From assembly GCF_000422365.1 (NCBI RefSeq), contig NZ_AULQ01000006.1:129001-193000 (forward strand): DNA of 64,000 nucleotides. Reading direction: 5' to 3'. Below, piece by piece: positions 1-8,314 of this stretch (positions are counted from its first letter, which is position 1; each line of letters begins with the position of its first letter). This DNA comes from Mesoflavibacter zeaxanthinifaciens DSM 18436 (lineage in GTDB: Bacteria; Bacteroidota; Bacteroidia; Flavobacteriales; Flavobacteriaceae). The position numbers were made by a program, and so were the translations under genes. The notes under the pieces are model-generated. The model was not told where the DNA came from and did no database searches. It saw only the letters and a program-made list of their open reading frames with translations.

Positions 1-1
1 A

Positions 2-415
2 TTTGTAGCAATGTACATCACAATGTATTTAAACACCTATTCCATAGACCACGTATGGTTTAGTTTAACACGATTCTATATGACGTGTTTAGGGATTTCA
101 ACAATGGCAGTAATAATGTGGTTTTTTATGCGAAAAATGTATAATGATAAAAAGAAGAATATCGCAATACTCGCAAGTAGTTTCATTCTGTTTGTTGGTG
201 CATTAGGGTTGGTAAGAACACAAGCACCCATTATTGGTGATGTCCTTTGGATGAAAGCAATGATACCACATCATTCTATCGCTATTTTAACAAGTGAGAG
301 AGCAGATATTCAAGACCCAGAAGTTAAAAAATTAGCAGAAGACATTATAAAAGCACAACGTAAAGAAATAGAAGAAATGAAAGCAATGATAAAACGATTA
401 GAGAATGAAAAATAA
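2..415 (+). CDS. DUF305 family membrane protein, 5' end outside the window
   Basis: The reading frame is open from base 2, and the residues before the first in-window ATG (base 11) look like family sequence, so the gene is probably cut by the window edge. Two hydrophobic segments (about residues 20-40 and 52-70 counted from base 11) are followed by the DUF305 signature MIPHHSIAI and a charged helix rich in Lys and Glu. DUF305 proteins are small, often His/Met-containing, and in Bacteroidota are typically found in copper and heavy-metal resistance clusters. The stop overlaps the start of the CusB-like gene by 11 bp, so the two are probably translationally coupled. The metal-resistance role is inferred from the family and the neighbours. 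Confidence 0.85.
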   Translation, partial: FVAMYITMYLNTYSIDHVWFSLTRFYMTCLGISTMAVIMWFFMRKMYNDKKKNIAILASSFILFVGALGLVRTQAPIIGDVLWMKAMIPHHSIAILTSERADIQDPEVKKLAEDIIKAQRKEIEEMKAMIKRLENEK

Positions 416-2183
416 TAAAATAGTCATATATATTGGCATACTCGTAGTAGGTGTGTTATTGGGTTGGTTGCTTTTTGGTGGCTCGACAAATGAAGAAATA
501 GACCATAATCACGATGCGGTTGCAGCAACCAATCAAATGTGGACGTGTTCTATGCATCCACAGATTATGCAACCAGAGCCAGGCGACTGCCCCATTTGTG
601 GTATGGATTTAATTCCTGCGGAAAGCGGAAGTGATGGCTTAATGGCAGACCAATTTAAACTAACAGAAAATGCGATGGCATTAGCCAATATTCAAACAAC
701 TGTTGTAGGCAAGGGAAATGTTGAAGGCAACACCATAAAGTTATCTGGTAAAATTGCTGAAAACGAAGAAGCCAATGCAGTACAGGTAAGTTATTTCGCT
801 GGAAGAATTGAACGTTTGAATGTGAGTTTTACAGGCGAAGAAGTTCGTAAAGGTCAATTATTGGCAACCATTTATTCGCCAGAACTCTATGCAGCACAAC
901 AAGAATTAATTACAGCAGCATCTTTAAAAGAATCACAACCTGCTTTATACAAAGCAGTCCGTAATAAATTGAAATTATGGAAGCTCTCTGAAAATCAAAT
1001 CAACCAGATTGAAGAAACAGGAAAAGTAAAAGAAAACTTTCCTGTTTATGCAACCGTTTCGGGTACTGTTACAGAAAAATTGGTAGAGCAAGGCGATTAC
1101 ATCAAACAAGGACAACCCTTATTAAAAATTGCCAATCTCAACACAGTTTGGGGAAACTTTGATGTGTATGAAAATCAGATTGACCGCTTTAAAAAAGGAC
1201 AGGAAGTGATGATAACAACCAATGCTTATCCTAATAAAGAGTTTAAAGGTAAAGTTGATTTCATTGACCCAGTTTTAAACACGAAAACAAGAACTGTAAC
1301 CTTACGTGTTGTTTTAAGCAATAAGGACGATGTATTTAAACCAGGAATGTTTGTAACCGCAAATATTGAAGGCAGTACAGCTAAAAATGATGAAGTATTA
1401 TCAATTCCTGCATCTTCTGTATTATGGACAGGTGAACGTTCTGTGGTGTACCTTAAAACAAATCCAGACCAACCTCTTTTTGAAATGCGTGAAATTAAAT
1501 TAGGCAATCAAATTGGTAATGAATATGAAGTTGTAGAAGGTTTATTTGTTGGAAATGAAATAGTGACTAACGGAACATTTACAGTTGATGCAGCAGCACA
1601 ATTACAAGGCAAAAAGTCTATGATGAATAAAGATGGTGGTAAAGTAATGACTGGACACGAAGGTCATTTAGGTATGGATAACAATGCATCTAACAAAGAA
1701 AGTGACCACACTAATATGAATGAGCGTTTGGAAGTATCAGAGAAATTTCAACAACAGTTAAATAGTGTTTACAATGCGTATATCAATTTAAAAGATGCTT
1801 TAGTAAAAGAAGATTCAATAAGTACTTCAGCAAACGCAACAACTTTATTAAATAAATTGAACAAAGTAGATATGAAATTGTTGTCAGATAATAAGGCGCA
1901 TAACCATTGGATGTCATTAGAAGGCGAAATAAAATCTTCTGCAACTTCAATTTCTGAAACGTCCGATATAAAATCACAAAGAGACCATTTTAAACATTTA
2001 TCATCACATCTAATCAATGCTGTACAACTATTTGGTGTCAATGAAAAGGTCTATGTAGAATTTTGTCCAATGGCAGATAACAATAATGGTGCGTTTTGGT
2101 TGAGCAAAGAAGAAAAAGTAATCAATCCATATTTTGGTGATGCAATGCTAACCTGTGGTGAAGTAAAACAAGTAATAGAATAA
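405..2183 (+). CDS. cusB: CusB-like periplasmic adaptor of a heavy-metal RND efflux pump, with HMBD and DUF3347-like tail
   Basis: 592 residues. An N-terminal signal anchor (about 5-25) is followed by a heavy-metal-binding domain (about 45-72) with WTCSMHPQIM and CPICGMDL, then a barrel-sandwich/HlyD adaptor core (about 110-400) containing AGRIERL and GTVTEKLVEQGDYIKQGQPL. The final 150 residues resemble DUF3347 and include VYVEFCPMA and a last Cys. Proteins of this build bridge a CusA-type RND pump to a TolC channel and bind Cu(I)/Ag(I). No cusA or cusC lies downstream, so those genes, if present, are upstream of the window. It overlaps the DUF305 gene and is followed after 32 bp by an HMA lipoprotein. 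Family assignment is firm; metal specificity is inferred. Confidence 0.93.
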   Translation: MKNNKIVIYIGILVVGVLLGWLLFGGSTNEEIDHNHDAVAATNQMWTCSMHPQIMQPEPGDCPICGMDLIPAESGSDGLMADQFKLTENAMALANIQTTVVGKGNVEGNTIKLSGKIAENEEANAVQVSYFAGRIERLNVSFTGEEVRKGQLLATIYSPELYAAQQELITAASLKESQPALYKAVRNKLKLWKLSENQINQIEETGKVKENFPVYATVSGTVTEKLVEQGDYIKQGQPLLKIANLNTVWGNFDVYENQIDRFKKGQEVMITTNAYPNKEFKGKVDFIDPVLNTKTRTVTLRVVLSNKDDVFKPGMFVTANIEGSTAKNDEVLSIPASSVLWTGERSVVYLKTNPDQPLFEMREIKLGNQIGNEYEVVEGLFVGNEIVTNGTFTVDAAAQLQGKKSMMNKDGGKVMTGHEGHLGMDNNASNKESDHTNMNERLEVSEKFQQQLNSVYNAYINLKDALVKEDSISTSANATTLLNKLNKVDMKLLSDNKAHNHWMSLEGEIKSSATSISETSDIKSQRDHFKHLSSHLINAVQLFGVNEKVYVEFCPMADNNNGAFWLSKEEKVINPYFGDAMLTCGEVKQVIE

Positions 2184-2215
2184 TAAATCAAGTAATAACA
2201 ATTAAATTTTAAACA

Positions 2216-2710
2216 ATGAATTTTTCAAAGAAAAATCACGAACACAAAAACAAAAATGTAATCGACGTGAGTAAAAAAGTAATTTTAAGTGTAGCTGTAA
2301 TAGCAGCATTAGGTTTAACAAGTTGTAAAAACGAAACCAAAAAAGAAACAGAAACCACAACTACTGAAATGTCAAAAGATATGGCAATGACAGACCTGTC
2401 TTTTGGTGTAAGAGGAAATTGCGGAATGTGTAAAAACACTATCGAAAAAGCAGCTAACGGTGTTGAAGGTGTAGCAAGTGCTAATTGGGATGTCGATAAA
2501 AAGAAAATTGATGTGTCTTTTGATGATACAAAAACAGATGTAATGGCGATTCACAAAGCAATTGCAGCTTCAGGTTACGATACCGAGAAAGTAGCAGGTG
2601 ATGAAGACGCCTATAAAAATTTACCAGGTTGTTGTCAATACGACCACGAAATGATGATGAATCAATCTGGTGAAGAAGAAAGTGATGACCATTCAAATCA
2701 CGACCATTAA
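2216..2710 (+). CDS. Secreted HMA-domain metallochaperone with His/Met-rich tail
   Basis: 164 residues. A hydrophobic segment (about 20-37) ends in LGLTSC, a lipobox preceded by an unusually long charged N-terminus; a later start could give a more typical lipoprotein signal, but none stands out. A heavy-metal-associated domain (about 60-130) carries the CxxC metal site GNCGMCKNTIEKA. The C-terminus has CC, DHEMMMN and a closing HSNHDH, which could add copper ligands. It probably delivers or buffers Cu(I) in the periplasm for the pump encoded just upstream. It is the last gene before a strong terminator at 2721-2749. Confidence 0.88.
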   Translation: MNFSKKNHEHKNKNVIDVSKKVILSVAVIAALGLTSCKNETKKETETTTTEMSKDMAMTDLSFGVRGNCGMCKNTIEKAANGVEGVASANWDVDKKKIDVSFDDTKTDVMAIHKAIAASGYDTEKVAGDEDAYKNLPGCCQYDHEMMMNQSGEEESDDHSNHDH

Positions 2711-2720
2711 ACAAAAATGA

Positions 2721-2749
2721 AAGAGTCTTTTTCGGAAGGCTCTTTTTTT
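2721..2749 (+). terminator. Rho-independent terminator after the metal-resistance genes
   Basis: A 9-bp stem AAGAGTCTT / AAGGCTCTT (one G-U pair) with a 6-nt loop is followed by a T run. It begins 10 bp after the stop of the HMA gene and marks the end of that transcript. Confidence 0.85.
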
Positions 2750-3819
2750 ATTCCCCACAACCCAAAACCCAGTTTTTTCGCTTGCCTTGTCTTGAGCCTG
2801 ACGAAAGCTCAAAATCCTCTGTCTTTTGTGTTGTTCCGCTCACCAAACAAGTTTAGCGTTTTTTTCGTCTTTAAGGTAATAGCATATTACAGCTTTGGTT
2901 TTCATAAAATCAAACCAAACTGCAAAAAGCTATTCTGTTATTATTTTATCATAAAACCCTAAACTCACCCAAGCTATGTTACATAATACAAGTTATAGTA
3001 GCAAAAATCCTTTCAAAGGTTTGCTAACGCAGTATTCTTATATTTTCGTAGCTATAACTGGTATTATGTAAAATATCCGCTATTCCAACGCGCACTTCCG
3101 TACATTAAACCACATTTTGAACTAACATTAAACATTTGAACATTTTAAGGTTTCCGTTAATTGATAATAATATTCGTTACCTCATTCAAGCTGCACAAAA
3201 CCATCGTTAAGTCCAAGTATTCCTTACCTCAAGTCTTTGTTTGTTTCATTTCGTTAACAAATATAAAAGTCCACTTTTCCCCACCACCCAAGTCAGCGGT
3301 TATAAAAAAATAGGTTTATAAAGTGTAGTAATACCCCATAGCATATTGCTTTTTCTCGTGCCTCAAAAAAAGCAATTAGCTATTGTCTAAAAGTCCTGTA
3401 TAAGTAGCTTGTTTAAATGCTGTTTTATCAAACAACTATTTAAAACGCTACCCATACAAACGCTTCATCCAACACTTAATAACAAAATGCAACCTATTTT
3501 TTTAAGTGTTAATTCCCCAGAAAAGTTAAAGGCAATTTCAATCAAGTTTAAACCAATTTGAAATATTAAAATAAAAAAAGATGGCAAATATATGTGGCTA
3601 CCTCTGCCAACCGCACAAGGCTATAAAGGTCAAGCCCTACGGGTTTTGAATAAAACTTTTTTCAATACCTTTTTTTTTGATTTAGTCATTCAATAAAAAA
3701 ACTTTTATCCAAAAACCTTGACAGCCTTACCCACGCCACAACAACTATGGCTATCTTTTTTCTTTTCAAAAAAAAATAATGGCGCGAAGCGTAGCGAAGC
3801 AATTTTAAATTGGATAGCT
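2750..3819. other. 1.07-kb non-coding stretch, probable edge of an integrated element
   Basis: No supported gene lies here. Open frames in the region have no recognizable domains and one (2717-2962) runs across the terminator. The stretch holds the inverted repeat at 2979-3071, many direct TTAAC/GTTA-like words, and near its right end a motif CGAAGCGTAGCGAAGC close to the DUF6943 start. Long non-coding leaders of this look are common at the ends of conjugative or mobilizable elements of Flavobacteriia. No integrase, att duplication or tra gene is visible, so element membership is an inference. Confidence 0.5.
2979..3071. repeat. 20-bp inverted repeat with nested hairpin
   Basis: TTACATAATACAAGTTATAG at 2979-2998 is matched, with one mismatch, by the reverse complement of 3052-3071. 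A smaller hairpin (CCTTT-C-AAAGG flanked by GCAAA/TTTGC) sits between the arms, so the whole 93 bp could fold into a nested cruciform. It could be a MITE, a recombination site or an RNA structure; the sequence does not decide. Confidence 0.75.
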
Positions 3820-4281
3820 ATGTCAACTTTTGAACTAAAAACACACCAAGTCGGAAAAGCTTACTCAAACCCTCATTTTTTTATACTAAACAAAGGGCTA
3901 AACAGCGGAAAACCACTCTTAAAATCCTGTGCTAACTGTTTCGTTGTCACTACTACAACAGAAGAGGTAAAACACACACTTTTTAACTTATCTATGATGT
4001 TACAAATAGGCGGTTTTTACGCTTACCATTTAAAAGGAAGTGTTATTCCGTTTATTTCAATAGATGATTGCAGAAATACTCTAAAAAATAGTTTTATATC
4101 ATTAATAAATAATGAATTTCAATTGCAAAAGCATATTAATATAGTGTCAGCGATTAGTAAAAAAGAAGCCGAACTTCAAAAAGTCATTTCAAAAATGGCA
4201 GATTTGAAAGTATCATACATTCAAAGTTTATTTTCTAAAATGCAAAAAGAAGCAATCGAAAGCAACAAAACCTTTATCTAA
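3820..4281 (+). CDS. DUF6943 family protein
   Basis: 153 residues from the ATG at 3820. An upstream TTG at 3718 would add 34 residues of low-complexity sequence that do not look like the family, so the ATG is preferred. The core has NPHFFILNKGLNSGKPL, then SCANCF, and later HLKGSVIPFISIDDC, features I recognise from DUF6943 proteins found beside mobile-element genes in Bacteroidota. The C-terminal half is predicted helical and possibly coiled coil. No biochemical function is known to me. It lies between the non-coding stretch and a DUF6266 gene and is probably cargo or a remnant of an integrated element. Confidence 0.72.
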   Translation: MSTFELKTHQVGKAYSNPHFFILNKGLNSGKPLLKSCANCFVVTTTTEEVKHTLFNLSMMLQIGGFYAYHLKGSVIPFISIDDCRNTLKNSFISLINNEFQLQKHINIVSAISKKEAELQKVISKMADLKVSYIQSLFSKMQKEAIESNKTFI

Positions 4282-4385
4282 TTAAGTGCACAATAGTTGA
4301 CTTATATTTCATCGGTAGGTACAACTTCGTGTCAAGTCCGTACCAAGTCCGAAGAAAATTATGTTTCATTAAAATTATTTATGTT

Positions 4386-5027
4386 ATGGGTAAAATTGCT
4401 CAAGGTATTTTAGGAGGGCTTTCAGGTAAGGTTGGAAACGTTATCGGTGGAAGCTGGAAAGGAATTGATTACATTAGAATTAAACCTTCAAGTGTAGCCA
4501 ATCCAAGAACTGTTGGTCAAGTAAACCAAAGAACCAAGTTTACTGCCACTTTAGAATTTTTACAGGCTGTAAAGCCTTTTATTAAGTTAGGTTATAAAGG
4601 GTTAGCTGTTAAGAAAACAGAATTTAATGCTGCGATGTCGTATGTGTTGAATAATGCGATTACAGGTACTGAACCTAACTTTGTTGTTGACTATCCGAAC
4701 GCTTTAGTAAGTCGAGGAGGTTTATCTGGTGCGTTAAACCCAACGACTGATTTAGCAACTGCTGGAGAAGTTACCTTTGATTGGGATGATAACTCTGCTG
4801 AAGGTAATGCAAATGCTACTGACAAGTCAATGTTATTGATTTACAACCCCTCAAAAAAGGAATCTATTTCTTTACTTGATGGAGCCGACAGAACTGTTGG
4901 TTCTCAAATTGTTCCAATCCCAACAACTTATGCAGGAGATACAGTAGAGCTATTTATGGCGTTTATTACTGCTGATGGTAGTCAAGTATCAAACAGTATT
5001 TATTTAGGCTCTGGAACAGCTAATTAA
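4386..5027 (+). CDS. DUF6266 family protein
   Basis: 213 residues from the ATG at 4386 (MGKIAQGILGG). An ATG at 4329 adds 19 residues that do not resemble the family. The N-terminus GGLSGKVGNVIGG followed by a Trp, IRIKPSSVANPRT and QRTKF is characteristic of DUF6266, a Bacteroidota family of unknown function; the rest is beta-rich with no Cys and looks like an Ig-like fold. There is no signal peptide. The gene stands alone, with its own terminator at 5049-5075. A role in phage-like or secreted structures has been suspected for similar proteins, but nothing here proves it. Confidence 0.72.
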   Translation: MGKIAQGILGGLSGKVGNVIGGSWKGIDYIRIKPSSVANPRTVGQVNQRTKFTATLEFLQAVKPFIKLGYKGLAVKKTEFNAAMSYVLNNAITGTEPNFVVDYPNALVSRGGLSGALNPTTDLATAGEVTFDWDDNSAEGNANATDKSMLLIYNPSKKESISLLDGADRTVGSQIVPIPTTYAGDTVELFMAFITADGSQVSNSIYLGSGTAN

Positions 5028-5048
5028 TGCTTGGTGTTTTTGTTTGGA

Positions 5049-5075
5049 AACCGCTCTAATCGAGCGGTTTTTTTT
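5049..5075 (+). terminator. Rho-independent terminator after the DUF6266 gene
   Basis: Perfect 8-bp stem AACCGCTC / GAGCGGTT with a 5-nt loop, followed by a T tract. It starts 22 bp after the stop codon. Confidence 0.9.
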
Positions 5076-5264
5076 ATGCTATATTTGTTGCTCTATTTAT
5101 TAATAGTTGTTGCTAATCTTCTCTTTTTATATGTTTTTTGTATGCTATTTGTTGCCCATATGCAGTATTACCAATGAATACAGGGTTAGTTATATATTGT
5201 ATCGGTAAATAGTAAGTGTACATCTAAATTTTAATAATTAACCATACATTTTGTATATTGTCAT

Positions 5265-8084
5265 ATGCAAAACTGTATTTTAAGATGTTTGGTTAATAAC
5301 AAGCAAAGCCTTATTACTATTGGTTTTTTGTTTGCTTTTTTTGTGCTTAAGTCTCAAAACTTACCACCTATACAATATTTTTCACCTAAGCAATACAACG
5401 CATCAAATCAAAATTGGGATATATCTCAATCTTCAGATAAATATATTTATGTAGCTAATTCCAAAGGATTATTAGAGTTTAATGGTGCTAATTGGAATTT
5501 ATATAATTCACCTAACGAAACTGTAATTAGATCTGTACATGTTTTAGGAGACAAAATATATACAGGTTGTTATATGGAGTTTGGGTATTGGCAAAAAACA
5601 CAAATAGGAGATTTGCAATACACCTCTTTATCTTCAAAAATTAAAAAGAAACTATTAGAAGATGAACAGTTTTGGAATATTGAAAGTTTAGGTAATTGGC
5701 TTTTGTTTCAATCCTTAGACAGGATTTATATTTATAATACATTAGATAAAACTTTCAATATTATAGATTCTGAAGAGTCTATATTAAAAATGTTTAAAGT
5801 CAAAAATGCTATTTATTTTCAGGATAAAACAAAAGGATTATTTGCTTTTGAGAATAGTAAACCTAAATTAATTTCTAATGCTCCAGAAATTATAAATGAT
5901 ATTGTAGTAGGTTTTTTTCCTATTGAAGAACATTTTATAGTAATCACCCAGAATAAAGGTATTTATCAGTTAAAAGGTAATCAAATAACAAAATTTTCTG
6001 ATGTATTAGATTCATTTTCTGTTTACAGTAGTTTAATGCTTAATGACAATAGTATTATTGTAGGTACAATATCTAACGGAATTATTCAATTAAATACAAA
6101 TGGAGAAATAGTAAATACAATTAAACAAGAAAACGGATTGGGTAATAACACAATTTTGTCTGTATTTGAAGATGTAGACAAAAATTTGTGGTTAGGAATG
6201 GACAATGGTGTAAGTTGTATAAATATTGATTCTCCTTTCTTAATTTTTAATGATAATAAAGGAGGTTTAGGTACTGTTTATACTTCTGTAGTATATAGAA
6301 ACAGACTATATCTAGGAACAAATCAAGGATTATTTTACAAAGATGAAAAAAGTCATGATTTAACATTTGTAGAAAATACAAAAGGTCAAGTTTGGTGTTT
6401 AAAAGTGATTGATAATCAATTGTTTTGTGGACATAACAGAGGTACTTTTATAATTGAAGATAATATAGCAAGACGCATTGCAGACATTGATGGTACTTGG
6501 GATATTTTAACTGTAAAAAACCATCCAAACCTACTATTACAAGGTAATTATAATGGATTAAATGTTCTTGAAAAACAAAACGGAAAATGGGTTTTTAGAA
6601 ACAAAATTAATGGATTTAATAACTCGTCTAGGTTTTTGGTTTTTATCAATAATAATCAAGTTTTGGTAAACCATGAGTATAAAGGCGTATTTAAAATTGA
6701 TATCAAAAAGGACTTTAGTTCAATATCAAAAGTTCAAAAATTAAATTTTTTAGGTAATGGTTTGTTTTCTTCAGTAGCAAAACATAATAATAAGATTTAC
6801 TATGCATCAAAAAAAGGTGTTTTTGTATCAGATCAAGAAAATTTTAATCTAAAAAAGGATACCATTCTTTCAAATCTATTTAAAAAACAAGGTTATGCAT
6901 CAGGTAAACTTGTTTCAGATTCAAAAACAAACACGTTATGGATATTTACACAAAAAGGCATAAATTATATTAAGCCTGGTAAATTAAGTAATGATCCAGA
7001 TATTACATTTATTCCTTTATCTAATACATTAAGAGACAATATTTCGGGTTACGAAAGTGTTTCTAGCATATCTGCTAGCAAATTTATTTTAGGAACCTCA
7101 AGAGGTTATAAAATACTTGATATATCAAAATTTGAAGCTAGAGCTTACACTGTTCATATAAATGAAATTAAACTGAATCCTCTTTCAGGTCAAACAAAAC
7201 TTATAAACATATCAGAAAACGGTCTATTTAAGAACAAACAAAACAATTTAGAGTTTAGTTACAGTATAGCAGAATATGATAAGTATTTAGAAGCTGAATA
7301 TGCTACCAAACTTGAAGGGTTTTACGAAAATTGGAGTGATTGGAGTAATCAATCAAATGTGTCTTATAAAAATTTACCACCAGGAGATTACATATTTAAA
7401 GTAAAAGCAAGAGTAGGAGATAAAAATGTAGAAGACGCTGTTGTATATAGTTTTAGCATTGAAAAACCATGGTATTTATCTTCTTCTATGATTGTTGTGT
7501 ACTTTATTTTAGGAATAATTATAGTCCTGTTAGTCAACTATTTTTACAAATTATATTATAAAAAACAAAAAGCAAAACTACTTCTAAAGACACAGCGAGA
7601 GCTAGAATTAAAAGATTTAGAAAATAAGCAACATTTAATGAAGCTTAATAACGAAAAGCTTAAAAATGAAATTGAAAGTAAAAATAGAGAGTTAGCTGTA
7701 TCTACAATGAGTCTGATAAAAAAGAACGAATTTTTAAATACTATAAAAAAAGAATTATCAGAAAAAGTTGAAGACTCAAATCTAAAACCTGTTATTAAAA
7801 TAATTGATAAAAACATAAATAACAAGGATGACTGGAAACTTTTTGAAGAAGCTTTTAATAATGCAGACAAAGATTTCTTAAAAAAGATAAAATCTATACA
7901 TCCCAAACTTACCTCTAACGATTTAAGACTTTGCGCATATTTACGTCTTAATTTATCATCAAAAGAAATAGCACCTCTATTAAACATCTCTCCAAGAAGT
8001 GTAGAGGTTAAACGATATCGTTTGCGTAAAAAGATGGATTTACCCCATAAAACTAATTTAACCGACTATATATTAGAGTTATAA
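5265..8084 (+). CDS. Propeller/Y_Y_Y sensor with LuxR-type HTH, likely regulator of the glucan locus
   Basis: 939 residues. After a signal peptide (about 1-30, ending VLKSQ) comes a long beta-propeller region with two-component-regulator repeats such as NLWLGMDNGVSCI, then a Y_Y_Y domain (about 650-730; NLPPGDYIFKVKAR), one transmembrane helix (about 740-762), a Lys/Glu-rich coiled coil and a C-terminal LuxR-type HTH (about 885-935; LSSKEIAPLLNISPRSVEV). There is no histidine kinase or receiver domain, so periplasmic sensing is coupled directly to a cytoplasmic DNA-binding domain across one membrane helix. It lies 230 bp upstream of susC on the same strand, the usual position of a polysaccharide-locus regulator. 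The ligand is presumably a beta-1,3-glucan oligosaccharide (inference). Confidence 0.88.
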   Translation: MQNCILRCLVNNKQSLITIGFLFAFFVLKSQNLPPIQYFSPKQYNASNQNWDISQSSDKYIYVANSKGLLEFNGANWNLYNSPNETVIRSVHVLGDKIYTGCYMEFGYWQKTQIGDLQYTSLSSKIKKKLLEDEQFWNIESLGNWLLFQSLDRIYIYNTLDKTFNIIDSEESILKMFKVKNAIYFQDKTKGLFAFENSKPKLISNAPEIINDIVVGFFPIEEHFIVITQNKGIYQLKGNQITKFSDVLDSFSVYSSLMLNDNSIIVGTISNGIIQLNTNGEIVNTIKQENGLGNNTILSVFEDVDKNLWLGMDNGVSCINIDSPFLIFNDNKGGLGTVYTSVVYRNRLYLGTNQGLFYKDEKSHDLTFVENTKGQVWCLKVIDNQLFCGHNRGTFIIEDNIARRIADIDGTWDILTVKNHPNLLLQGNYNGLNVLEKQNGKWVFRNKINGFNNSSRFLVFINNNQVLVNHEYKGVFKIDIKKDFSSISKVQKLNFLGNGLFSSVAKHNNKIYYASKKGVFVSDQENFNLKKDTILSNLFKKQGYASGKLVSDSKTNTLWIFTQKGINYIKPGKLSNDPDITFIPLSNTLRDNISGYESVSSISASKFILGTSRGYKILDISKFEARAYTVHINEIKLNPLSGQTKLINISENGLFKNKQNNLEFSYSIAEYDKYLEAEYATKLEGFYENWSDWSNQSNVSYKNLPPGDYIFKVKARVGDKNVEDAVVYSFSIEKPWYLSSSMIVVYFILGIIIVLLVNYFYKLYYKKQKAKLLLKTQRELELKDLENKQHLMKLNNEKLKNEIESKNRELAVSTMSLIKKNEFLNTIKKELSEKVEDSNLKPVIKIIDKNINNKDDWKLFEEAFNNADKDFLKKIKSIHPKLTSNDLRLCAYLRLNLSSKEIAPLLNISPRSVEVKRYRLRKKMDLPHKTNLTDYILEL

Positions 8085-8314
8085 AAACACTACAAGTGTT
8101 AAAATAACCTATACAATACCACTACAAAGGTCGTTTTTTTTTAAAAGTTTCATTTACTAGAAAAAAAATATAAAACATTATAACATCAATAAATCACTGT
8201 GTTTTTACGTGTTTTATGATGTTTTTTTTGCGATGTATGTTTTTTGTAGCGCTAAATATTAAGAATTTGTTAATTAAAGCGATTAATTTTGAGAAAAGCT
8301 CAAACTAAATAAAA

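Noticed and set aside
2717-2962. Open frame of 81 codons on the plus strand
   Set aside because: It begins inside the terminator stem, has no domain and reads like non-coding sequence.
3718-3819. TTG-started N-terminal extension of the DUF6943 gene
   Set aside because: The added residues are low-complexity and encoded by repeat-like sequence; the ATG at 3820 gives the family start.
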